From an uncultured Bacteroidales bacterium (GTDB lineage: Bacteria; Bacteroidota; Bacteroidia; Bacteroidales; P3): a DNA stretch of 47,790 nt. A model generated the notes under the pieces. It did no database searches and had not been told where the DNA came from. It saw only the letters and a list, made by a program, of their open reading frames with translations. The position numbers and the translations under genes are program-made. The DNA lies in assembly GCA_905234695.1 (NCBI GenBank), contig CAJOHZ010000023.1:1-47790 (forward strand), given 5' to 3'. Shown here piece by piece: positions 15,341 through 22,343 of this stretch. Numbering within the stretch: position 1 is the stretch's first letter; each line of letters starts with the position of its first letter.

Positions 15341-15465
15341 GGTCCTTATGTGACGCTTCTCCGACGTTTCCCCGACATTTCTCCGACACTTCTCCGACTC
15401 ATGTCGGGAGAAGTGCGGGAAAAGTGCTGGATATGCGTAGGATAAGAGTAAAAGGCACGGAGAAC
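15341..15465 (+). repeat. Iteron-hairpin element, GAC subfamily, copy A
   Basis: The 11-bp units CTTCTCCGACG, TTTCCCCGACA, TTTCTCCGACA and CTTCTCCGACT (15357-15400) are followed by the pairing arm TGTCGGGAGAAGTGCGGGAA (15402-15421), then GATAAGAGTAAAAGGCACGG (15441-15460). It is preceded by GGGGGTGATCCCAGTG (15324-15339) and followed, after a 30-bp insert, by GCATAAAAGCCACACCGAGA (15494-15513). A close inverted copy ends the window. Unlike that copy, this one lacks the 5' partner of its outer stem. Confidence 0.78.
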
Positions 15466-15539
15466 TGAGGTCGGCGACCCTGTGGAGCCAAGGCGCATAA
15501 AAGCCACACCGAGAGCAGGGTGAGAGCGGGCTAGGAGAA

Positions 15540-15581
15540 ACTAAAAGGTAAAAACTAAAAACTGAAAGGCCGAAGGCCTCT
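15540..15581. repeat. AAAAACT heptamers and GGCCGAAGGCC palindrome
   Basis: Seven-base units (AAAAGGT, AAAAACT, AAAAACT) run into AGGCCGAAGGCCT (15567-15579). The block trails the iteron element just as in the right-hand island. It sits 30 bp before the pth promoter. Confidence 0.65.
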
Positions 15582-15609
15582 TAATTATTATAATATCTAA
15601 AAAAAATCG

Positions 15610-15617
15610 TACCTTTG
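15610..15617 (+). promoter_or_regulatory. -7 box (TACCTTTG) for pth
   Basis: TACCTTTG fits TAnnTTTG; transcription would start near 15622. The upstream DNA (15582-15609) is A/T only and has no clear -33 box. Confidence 0.6.
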
Positions 15618-15636
15618 CAAATTGTACTTTGTGGAT

Positions 15637-16320
15637 ATGAACCTTCTCAAACGTATTTTTTCTCTCTGCAAATCAGGGGACTCCCCCCGTCCTGCGGAGA
15701 CTGACAACAACGACTGCGAAATGAAATATCTGATAGTGGGACTCGGAAACGTCGGGGCAGAATATGTCGGCACCCGCCACAACATAGGCTTCATGGTGGT
15801 GGATGCGCTGGCCCGCACGGCGGGAGCCACATGGTCGCTGGAACGCCGCGCCTACCGTGCGGAGATGCGCCTCAAAGGCCGCACGCTGGTGCTGATCAAA
15901 CCCACCACCTACATGAACCTCAGCGGCGAGGCGGTGCGCTATTGGATGCAGGCCGAGAAGGTGCCGCAGGCCAATCTACTGATTGTGGTGGACGATATCG
16001 CCCTGCCCCTCGGCACCCTGCGGATGAAGAAACAGGGCAGCGGAGGCGGCCACAACGGCCTCGGTAACATCGAGGCACTGCTGGGAAACACCAACTACTG
16101 CCGCCTGCGTGTGGGAGTTGGCAACAACTTCGGCCGCGGCCATCAGATAGACTACGTGCTGGGGGCGTTCAGTCCCGAGGAGCAGGCCACCCTGGAACCC
16201 CGCATCGAGACTGCCTGCGAGGCGGTGAAATGTTTCGCCACCCAGGGCCCCGACCGGGCAATGAATATGTACAATGGAGGAGTGATTAGTGACCGGCGAA
16301 CCGCCGGAGGTGACCAGTGA
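15637..16320 (+). CDS. pth: Peptidyl-tRNA hydrolase
   Basis: Pth frees tRNAs from peptidyl-tRNA that drops off ribosomes. Counting from the internal ATG 15721 (MKYLIVGLGN), residues N10, H20 (TRHNIGF), N66 (TYMNLSG) and D91/D92 (VVDDIALPLG) match the catalytic set, and GSGGGHNGL is present. I list ATG 15637, which the promoter at 15610-15617 supports; it adds a 28-residue leader. ATG 15721 is the conservative core start, and TTG 15622 is less likely. The natural end is MNMYNGG; the last 12 residues (VISDRRTAGGDQ) come from a heptamer-plus-hairpin repeat. coaX follows directly. Confidence 0.93.
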   Translation: MNLLKRIFSLCKSGDSPRPAETDNNDCEMKYLIVGLGNVGAEYVGTRHNIGFMVVDALARTAGATWSLERRAYRAEMRLKGRTLVLIKPTTYMNLSGEAVRYWMQAEKVPQANLLIVVDDIALPLGTLRMKKQGSGGGHNGLGNIEALLGNTNYCRLRVGVGNNFGRGHQIDYVLGAFSPEEQATLEPRIETACEAVKCFATQGPDRAMNMYNGGVISDRRTAGGDQ

Positions 16321-16339
16321 TGAGTGACGAGTGATAAAA
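16284..16339. repeat. GAYNAGT heptamers and hairpin across the pth/coaX junction
   Basis: GATTAGT (16284-16290), a 21-bp block holding the hairpin CCGGCG-AAC-CGCCGG (16293-16307), then GACCAGT, GATGAGT, GACGAGT and GATAAAA keep 7-bp register. The block supplies the last codons and TGA stop of pth and a possible GTG start (16324) for coaX. Confidence 0.8.
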
Positions 16340-16356
16340 ACAGAAATAAAACTGAC

Positions 16357-17091
16357 GTGAATTTGACGGTTGATATAGGGAACACACGCACCAAATGGAT
16401 GCTCTTCGACGGCGACAAGCCCGTCGAAGAGGGGGTTGGGCTACCCTTCCCCGCGGCCGACCGCACCATCTGCTGCGCCACAGGGGAACTCCCTTCCGAC
16501 CTCCGTCAGTCCCTCCCGTCAAACACGCTCAACTTTCAGTTAAGGTCCCCAAACGAATCAGACGAGCCTGCGACACTCAACTGCCCACACCTTCCCGTTG
16601 CCATCGACTATCTCACGCCCCATACCCTTGGGCCTGACCGCATAGCTGCAGCTTGCGGTGCTTGGAAACTACACGGGGGCGAGGCCTGTGTCGTCGTGGA
16701 CGCCGGCACTTGCATCACCCTCGACTGGCTGGACGGCGACGGAGTGTATCATGGAGGGGCCATCCTGCCCGGCTTGGGGATGAAGTTTCGCGCCTTGCAT
16801 ACTTTTACAGCGAAATTGCCGTTATTGGAGAACGAGGTGCCGTATCCGCTGCCTGTCACCGGACGGACTACGCAGGAGTCGATGCAGGCGGGCGTGCTCA
16901 CCGCCACCCGCTATGCGGTAGAGGGTTTCGTGGCCCACTACCGCCGCCAGCGCCCTGCCGCACGTCTGCTGCTCACCGGGGGCGACGCCACCCGCTTGCA
17001 AGCCCTCGGCGGCATTCTGGCCACCGACGGCGAATACGAACCGAACCTTGTCATGATTGGACTTAACGAGATATTGAAGCAGAATGACTAA
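16357..17091 (+). CDS. coaX: Type III pantothenate kinase
   Basis: CoaX phosphorylates pantothenate in the first step of CoA synthesis and needs a monovalent cation. GTG 16357 gives the family-standard MNLTVDIGNTRTKWMLFDG start (244 aa); GTG 16324 would add 11 residues encoded by a repeat. The phosphate-binding DIGNTRTK (D6), HTLGPDRIAAACGAW, the catalytic region VVVDAGTCITLDW and ILPGLGMKFRALH are all present, and LLTGGDA lies near the end. Residues about 55-75 (NTLNFQL...) look like inserted repeat-derived sequence. Its 3' end overlaps the next gene by 8 bp, the usual Bacteroidales order. Confidence 0.93.
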   Translation: MNLTVDIGNTRTKWMLFDGDKPVEEGVGLPFPAADRTICCATGELPSDLRQSLPSNTLNFQLRSPNESDEPATLNCPHLPVAIDYLTPHTLGPDRIAAACGAWKLHGGEACVVVDAGTCITLDWLDGDGVYHGGAILPGLGMKFRALHTFTAKLPLLENEVPYPLPVTGRTTQESMQAGVLTATRYAVEGFVAHYRRQRPAARLLLTGGDATRLQALGGILATDGEYEPNLVMIGLNEILKQND

Positions 17092-18433
17092 CAGAAAGAA
17101 AAACTCCCTCACCGCAGCCTTTGCCGTGCTGCTGGCACTAACCTGTGCGACACCCCCCGCGGCGGAGGCACAGAATAGTTTCAACGTGCCTTTCTCGCAG
17201 TTCGGCATCGGACTGACCGAGCTGCCCTACAATATGCCCTACGCCTATTCCATGGGCGGGGCAGTGTACAGCCGCGCCTCGCGCAACAACATCAACCCCT
17301 TCAACCCCGCCTCCTACGCGGCGGTGAAGCCGGAGAGTTTCGTCTTCGACATCGGCATCAATATCCAACGCTGCAAACTTGTCCAAGAGGGCGCCAGCCT
17401 CTCCGACGCCGACGGCAACGTGGCCTATCTGGCCGTCGCCTTCCCGCTGACCAAATGGTGGAAGACCTCGGCGGGCCTCATGCCCTACAGCACGGTGGAC
17501 TACGAGTCGGTGCAGACTTCCTATGATGCCGCGGCAGCGGGCAATATCAAGACCATCTATGCCGGCAACGGCGGAGTGTCGCAAATCTACTGGGGCAACG
17601 GCTTCAATATCGGCCAACGGCTGTCGCTGGGTTTCAACCTCAACTACCTGTACGGCTCCATCACCCGCGCCATCACCTACGACTTCCTAGAGAACGCCAG
17701 CACCTACTTCATGAACTCCCGCCGACAGAAAGACACCTATATCAGCAACCTCGTCTTCGATCTCGGTGCCCAGTACCGCCAGCCGCTCGGCGAGAAGTAC
17801 ACGCTGAACATGGGCCTTACCTGCCGCCTGCCCCGCCAGATGACGGTGAAAGACGATGCCAAGGTCTACACCTTTGTCACCTCCACCAGCCAGGAGCTGC
17901 TGTGCGACACCATCTTCCCCCTGCCGGGCGACGACGGGATATACCGCAGCGACCTGGAGCAGCCGCTGACCATTGGCGCCGGACTGGCGCTGGAACGCAA
18001 CAACCGCTGGCAGGTGGCCGTGGATTTCAGCCACTCCCCCTACAGCGGCATGAAGTACACCGAGAACACCCAGTACAACCTCTTCGGCACCTCGGCGGTG
18101 CAGTACCATAGCAACACCCGCATCGCGCTGGGCGGCGAGTGGATGGGCAACGCCGACGCCACCAGCTACTGGAGCCGTATCGGCATCCGTGCGGGAGTCT
18201 ATTACAACCAGGGCCGCCTATCGCTCGAAGTGGCCGACGGTGCTTACCGGCTGGACGAAATCGGCGGCGGACTGGGATTCGCCCTGCCGATGCGCAAGGG
18301 ACAATCGGTGCTGAACCTCAGCGTGGGCTATGCCAGTTTCGGCACCGCCGAACTGCTGCGCCGCGACTGCCTCACGATAGGGCTCTCGCTGGGATCGTGC
18401 GAGCACTGGTTTGCCAAACGGAAATATAACTAA
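17084..18433 (+). CDS. Outer-membrane beta-barrel protein of the coaX-lptC block
   Basis: The 449-aa product has a signal peptide (hydrophobic 9-22, ending AEAQ) and alternating aromatic/hydrophobic strands rich in Gly and Tyr. NNINPFNPASYAAVKPES near 65-82 resembles FadL/PorV-like Bacteroidota barrels. No substrate can be named. It overlaps coaX by 8 bp and precedes a TPR gene and lptC, an order conserved in Bacteroidales and consistent with an envelope role. Its TAA stop (18431-18433) touches the left end of a MITE-like repeat. Confidence 0.8.
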   Translation: MTNRKKNSLTAAFAVLLALTCATPPAAEAQNSFNVPFSQFGIGLTELPYNMPYAYSMGGAVYSRASRNNINPFNPASYAAVKPESFVFDIGINIQRCKLVQEGASLSDADGNVAYLAVAFPLTKWWKTSAGLMPYSTVDYESVQTSYDAAAAGNIKTIYAGNGGVSQIYWGNGFNIGQRLSLGFNLNYLYGSITRAITYDFLENASTYFMNSRRQKDTYISNLVFDLGAQYRQPLGEKYTLNMGLTCRLPRQMTVKDDAKVYTFVTSTSQELLCDTIFPLPGDDGIYRSDLEQPLTIGAGLALERNNRWQVAVDFSHSPYSGMKYTENTQYNLFGTSAVQYHSNTRIALGGEWMGNADATSYWSRIGIRAGVYYNQGRLSLEVADGAYRLDEIGGGLGFALPMRKGQSVLNLSVGYASFGTAELLRRDCLTIGLSLGSCEHWFAKRKYN

Positions 18434-18596
18434 GAAACTGTTTAAAATTAATCCAATGTTTTTCTTAAGACATCAAAACGGCATCTTTCCCTCCTTTTCT
18501 CGGTCACAATGGCCCCCCATTGCTCCCTCAAAAAGAAGACAAATCTGCTCGCCTTGCTGTATAACAAATTCCATCAATTAAATTTAAACGGTTTCT
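18433..18596 (+). mobile_element. MITE-like element, copy 1 (164 bp)
   Basis: The ends are AGAAACTGTTTAAA and TTTAAACGGTTTCT, a 14-bp terminal inverted repeat with one mismatch. The interior has no sizeable gene. A second 164-bp copy lies inverted at 47235-47398 with about eight differences. TAA flanks both sides here (18431-18433 and 18596-18598), a possible short target duplication, but copy 2 supports only TA. The element ends 81 bp before the TPR gene and may supply its leader or promoter. Confidence 0.8.
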
Positions 18597-18677
18597 AAAC
18601 CTACCCCCTCCCACACGGAAAAGCAATTTTTGACTTAAAAACAGTACAAAATAGAAAACAACAACAATCACTTAGCC

Positions 18678-20003
18678 ATGAGAAAACTGAAATTTGTATT
18701 GATTGCCGCGGTGGCCATGGCTGCCACCCTGCCGGCCAACGCACAAAGCAAATGGGGCGACACCCCTGACGACAGCGTGGCTTGCATAAGCAACGTTTCC
18801 CTCTACCAGGAATTCTACAAGCAGAAGAGCTACACCGACTGCTACGAGCCGTGGAAGCAAATCCTGCAACACTGCCCCCGCTTCGGCAAGACCATCTACC
18901 AGAGAGGCCCCATCATCCTGAAGTCGATGATGAACATCGCCCAGACTGCCGAGGAGCGCAACGGCTACATCGACGAACTGATGCGGATGTACGACATGCG
19001 CATCCAGTACTTCGGCGAAGAGGCCAAGGTGAAAGCCATGAAGGCCCAGGAGCTGAGCACCCTGCGCAAGGATGCCGTGAAAGAGGTGTATGAAATCTAT
19101 GCCGACGCCATCCGCGTGGGAGCCAACGAACTGGACGAGAACTACGTGACGCTCTATTTCAAAGCCACGGTGGACTACGTGCAGGCAGGCTATGCCGACC
19201 CGACCCTCATCATCGACAACTACGACATCGCCAGCGACCTGTTGGAGAAGATTCTCGACGACGTGGCCGACGACAGCGTCAAGGCCGCCAAGATTCGCGG
19301 CTACATCAGCAACGTGGAGGCCGTCTTCTCGCCCTACGCCTCGTGCAACCAGCTGAACGAAATCTACCAGAAGAAATTCGAGGCCGACCCGAACAATGTC
19401 GCCATGTTGAAGAAAATGACCGACATCATGATGAAGAAAGGCTGCACGGATGACAACCAGCTCTTCTTCTCGGCCACCGAAAACCTCCACAAGTTGGAAC
19501 CCTCGCCCGCCACGGCCATGCGCATGGGTACCATGTGCCTCAGCAAGAAGCAATACGGCAAAGCCATCGAGTATCTGCAGGATGCCTTGAAGGACCTCAC
19601 GGAGAAGAAAGACCGCTACAAGGCTTACATCTTCCTGGGCCTTTCGTATGCCGGCCAAGGCAGTTACTCGGCGGCACGCACCGCCTACCTCAACGCGGCC
19701 GAGGTTGACCGCACCAAAGGCGAGCCCTACATGCGCCTGGCACTGGCCTACGCCAGCAGCTCCCGCAGCATTGACGACGGCCTGGGCGGCCGCACCGCCT
19801 ACTGGGCTGCCGTCGACGAACTGCGCCACGCCAAGCAGGTGGAACCCACCGAGGAATTCGCCGCTATGATCGACCCGCTGATCAGCAGCTATTCGGGCTA
19901 CTTCCCCAAGAAGAACGACGCCTTCATGCTGGACCTCATCGACGGCCACAGCTACACCGTCCCCGGCTGGATTGGCAAGTCAACCATCATCAGGACGAGA
20001 TAA
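18678..20003 (+). CDS. Periplasmic tetratricopeptide-repeat protein
   Basis: The 441-aa protein has a signal peptide (ending ANAQ) followed by helical repeats. Clear TPR units lie in the C-terminal half: MRMGTMCLSKKQYGKAIEYLQDAL, then YKAYIFLGLSYAGQGSYSAARTAYLNA and PYMRLALAYASSS. TPRs act as protein-binding scaffolds. It sits directly before lptC, with the TAA immediately followed by the lptC ATG, so the two are probably translationally coupled. A partner in envelope assembly is likely but unidentified. Confidence 0.85.
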   Translation: MRKLKFVLIAAVAMAATLPANAQSKWGDTPDDSVACISNVSLYQEFYKQKSYTDCYEPWKQILQHCPRFGKTIYQRGPIILKSMMNIAQTAEERNGYIDELMRMYDMRIQYFGEEAKVKAMKAQELSTLRKDAVKEVYEIYADAIRVGANELDENYVTLYFKATVDYVQAGYADPTLIIDNYDIASDLLEKILDDVADDSVKAAKIRGYISNVEAVFSPYASCNQLNEIYQKKFEADPNNVAMLKKMTDIMMKKGCTDDNQLFFSATENLHKLEPSPATAMRMGTMCLSKKQYGKAIEYLQDALKDLTEKKDRYKAYIFLGLSYAGQGSYSAARTAYLNAAEVDRTKGEPYMRLALAYASSSRSIDDGLGGRTAYWAAVDELRHAKQVEPTEEFAAMIDPLISSYSGYFPKKNDAFMLDLIDGHSYTVPGWIGKSTIIRTR

Positions 20004-20576
20004 ATGAACGTCCGGCACATCCATAGGTTCACAACGCAGGTAAGAAGCAGTGTGCTCGCACTGCTTCTTGCCGCTTGTATGACGGGATGTGGCAACGACA
20101 TGGACAAAATCCAGTTCTTCGACCGACAGACCCTGCCGGACAACACCCTCAAGGGGGTGGATGTGCAGCGCAGCGAGAACGGACATCTGCAGATGCTCAT
20201 GCAGACTCCCTACGTGGAGCAGTATTCCAAACCCGAGGCCAAGACGGTATACCCGCAAGGGGTCTATATGCGTTTCTTCGACGGCTACGACCATCCCACC
20301 GCCACCCTCAGAGCCCGCTATGCCGTGTCGTACGACAAGCGCGACTACATGATGGTGCGCGACAGCGTGGTGATTATCGACCTGCGCTCGGGCGACACCA
20401 CCTTCCTCGACGAGTTGACCTGGGATGCCACCCAACACCGCATCTTCTCCGAGAAGCCGCTGCGCTCGCAGAACGGCCCACGGGTGACCTATGGCGACGG
20501 CTTTGAGTCGGACGAAAACATGCTTTCACCTCAGATATTACACCAAAGAGGTACCATCGAATGGAAGGAGGAATGA
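20004..20576 (+). CDS. lptC: LPS export protein LptC (lipoprotein form)
   Basis: The 190-aa protein has an N-terminal lipobox-like LLAAC (C25, with a second cysteine at 29) and the Bacteroidota LptC beta-jellyroll pattern: LKGVDVQRSENGHLQMLMQT, YPQGVYMRFFDGYDH, ARYAVSYDKRDYMMVRDSVVI and FSEKPLRSQNGPRVTYGDGFESDENM. LptC receives LPS from LptBFG and passes it along the periplasmic bridge. The ATG directly follows the TPR gene stop. Its TGA overlaps the next ATG (20573). Confidence 0.9.
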   Translation: MNVRHIHRFTTQVRSSVLALLLAACMTGCGNDMDKIQFFDRQTLPDNTLKGVDVQRSENGHLQMLMQTPYVEQYSKPEAKTVYPQGVYMRFFDGYDHPTATLRARYAVSYDKRDYMMVRDSVVIIDLRSGDTTFLDELTWDATQHRIFSEKPLRSQNGPRVTYGDGFESDENMLSPQILHQRGTIEWKEE

Positions 20577-21289
20577 CACGGCGAAAAGGCTATGCCTGGC
20601 TGACAGCGGCACTGGCGACAGCACTGCTGGTGCTGGTATTCTGGCCCGATGGCGAACATCCGCAACCCCTTCCTGCCAACGGTGATACGCTGGGTCTCCC
20701 GCCCGCTGCGGTCGCCGTGGCGCACACCCCCGCCAACCACTCCCACAGCAAGGAAGCATACCCCTCCACCCGCTACCGCAAAGCGGCCCGCCCCGATGGC
20801 GAACCCCGTTCCCACGAGGAGGCACGCCCCCACGAGACAACCGTCGCGCACGCATTCCCTCGCGAAAACCGACGCACCAAGGTATCCCTCAACAGCGGCG
20901 ACACCCTGGACTTCCAGCAACTGTACAACATCGGCCCCACCTTTGCACGGCGCATCGTGAACTACCGCAACGCGCTGGGCGGCTTTGTCGACAAACGGCA
21001 GCTGATGGAGGTCTACGGCATGGACTCCGCCCGCTATGCCGACATCGCACCCTACATCATCCTTGATTCGGACGACGTGCAGCGGATGGACATCAACAGC
21101 GCGACCATCGACCAGTTGAAGAAACACCCCTATCTGGACTACTACCAGGCCAAAGCCATCGTGCGCCTGCGCGAGAAAGAGGGGCTGTACCGCACCCCCG
21201 ATGACCTGAAGAGGGTCCCCATCATCGACCAAGAAACGTATAACAAGTTATCCCCATACATCACATGCAATTCACTGCCAAACAAATAG
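20573..21289 (+). CDS. Membrane-anchored helix-hairpin-helix protein (ComEA-like)
   Basis: From ATG 20573 the product is 238 aa. It has one N-terminal hydrophobic segment (about 8-24), a low-complexity His/Arg/Pro stretch to about 110, then three HhH-type units (LQQLYNIGPTFARRIVNY-like at about 118-140, MEVYGM..., and DINSATIDQLKKHPYLDYYQ ... YRTPDDLKRVPIID). HhH units bind DNA backbone in ComEA; in Bacteroidota such proteins are common and poorly characterised. An ATG at 20561 would add four residues. The 3' end overlaps lpxD by 25 bp in another frame. Confidence 0.8.
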   Translation: MTRRKGYAWLTAALATALLVLVFWPDGEHPQPLPANGDTLGLPPAAVAVAHTPANHSHSKEAYPSTRYRKAARPDGEPRSHEEARPHETTVAHAFPRENRRTKVSLNSGDTLDFQQLYNIGPTFARRIVNYRNALGGFVDKRQLMEVYGMDSARYADIAPYIILDSDDVQRMDINSATIDQLKKHPYLDYYQAKAIVRLREKEGLYRTPDDLKRVPIIDQETYNKLSPYITCNSLPNK

Positions 21290-22302
21290 CCCAACGGCTG
21301 AAAGGTGTCGTGGAAGGCGACGAGAATGTCCTCATCTGGAAACCCTGCCGGATTGAAGAGGTGGACGAAGGTGGCATCACTTTCCTGGCAAACCCCAAAT
21401 ACACGCACTACATCTACGAGCGGAAGGCGGCGGCCATCCTTATCGCCCGCGACTTCGTATTGGAGCACCCCGTGGACGCCACGCTCATCCGTGTCGACAA
21501 CCCCTACCTGTGCGTGGCCAAGGTACTGCACATGTTCAACAGTGCCGACAAACCCCGTCGGGGCCGTGCCTGGCTCTGCAGCGTACACCGTACCGCCCAT
21601 GTGGGCCGGGGATGCTATATCGGCGATTACGCCTATATCGGCCGCAAGGCGAAAATCGGGAACAATGTGCAGATCTATCCACAGGTATACATCGGCGACT
21701 TCTGCGAGGTAGGCGACAACACCATCCTCTACCCGGGCGTGAAAATCTACCGTGAATGCATTGTGGGCAAAAACTGCATCCTCCATGCCGGCGCAGTGAT
21801 TGGAGCGGACGGTTTCGGTTTCGCCCCCACCGGCGACGGGAACTACAGCAAGATTGACCAAATCGGCAACGTGGTCATCGAGGATGATGTGGAGATTGGG
21901 GCCAACACCTGTATCGACCGCGCCACGATGGGTTCCACGGTCATCCACCAAGGGGTGAAGCTCGACAACCTGTGCCAGATAGCCCATAACGTGGTTGTCG
22001 GCAAGAACACCGTTATGGCTTCGCAGTCGGGATGTGCCGGAAGCGGCAAGATTGGCGAGCACTGCATCATCGCCGGCCAGGTCGGCATTGTGGGCCATAT
22101 CACCGTGGGCGACAACGTCACTATCGCCGCCCAGGCGGGTGTGACGAACAACGTCAAGGAGGGAGCCGTCATGCTGGGCTCGCCTGCCATGGACGGTGCA
22201 AAGCAGAAGAAAATATTCGTCCTCATGCGCAAGCTGGAGGAGATGTACCGAAGACTCAACGACCTGGAGAAGGCTGTCGGGAAAAGCGCCCGCGAAGAGT
22301 AA
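21265..22302 (+). CDS. lpxD: UDP-3-O-acylglucosamine N-acyltransferase
   Basis: LpxD adds the N-linked acyl chain in lipid A synthesis. The 345-aa length is typical. An N-terminal uridine-binding domain (ITFLANPKYTHYIY, to about 100) is followed by a left-handed beta-helix of hexapeptide repeats (110-310), and H241 in QIAHN is the expected catalytic base. GADGFGFAP and IDRATMGSTVI are family signatures. The start ATG lies inside the end of the HhH gene. Its place with lptC supports a lipid A/LPS operon. An lpxC-fabZ fusion and lpxA, which often follow, are not here. Confidence 0.95.
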   Translation: MQFTAKQIAQRLKGVVEGDENVLIWKPCRIEEVDEGGITFLANPKYTHYIYERKAAAILIARDFVLEHPVDATLIRVDNPYLCVAKVLHMFNSADKPRRGRAWLCSVHRTAHVGRGCYIGDYAYIGRKAKIGNNVQIYPQVYIGDFCEVGDNTILYPGVKIYRECIVGKNCILHAGAVIGADGFGFAPTGDGNYSKIDQIGNVVIEDDVEIGANTCIDRATMGSTVIHQGVKLDNLCQIAHNVVVGKNTVMASQSGCAGSGKIGEHCIIAGQVGIVGHITVGDNVTIAAQAGVTNNVKEGAVMLGSPAMDGAKQKKIFVLMRKLEEMYRRLNDLEKAVGKSAREE

Positions 22303-22343
22303 CGCTACCCCGGCATCTCCACAAGCAACGAAACCCGTCCGCC

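Noticed and set aside
22032..22343. 104-codon N-terminal extension of the GT39 protein
   Set aside because: It is the shifted frame of lpxD, with Arg/Gly/His-rich nonsense, while ATG 22344 leads straight into the first helix.
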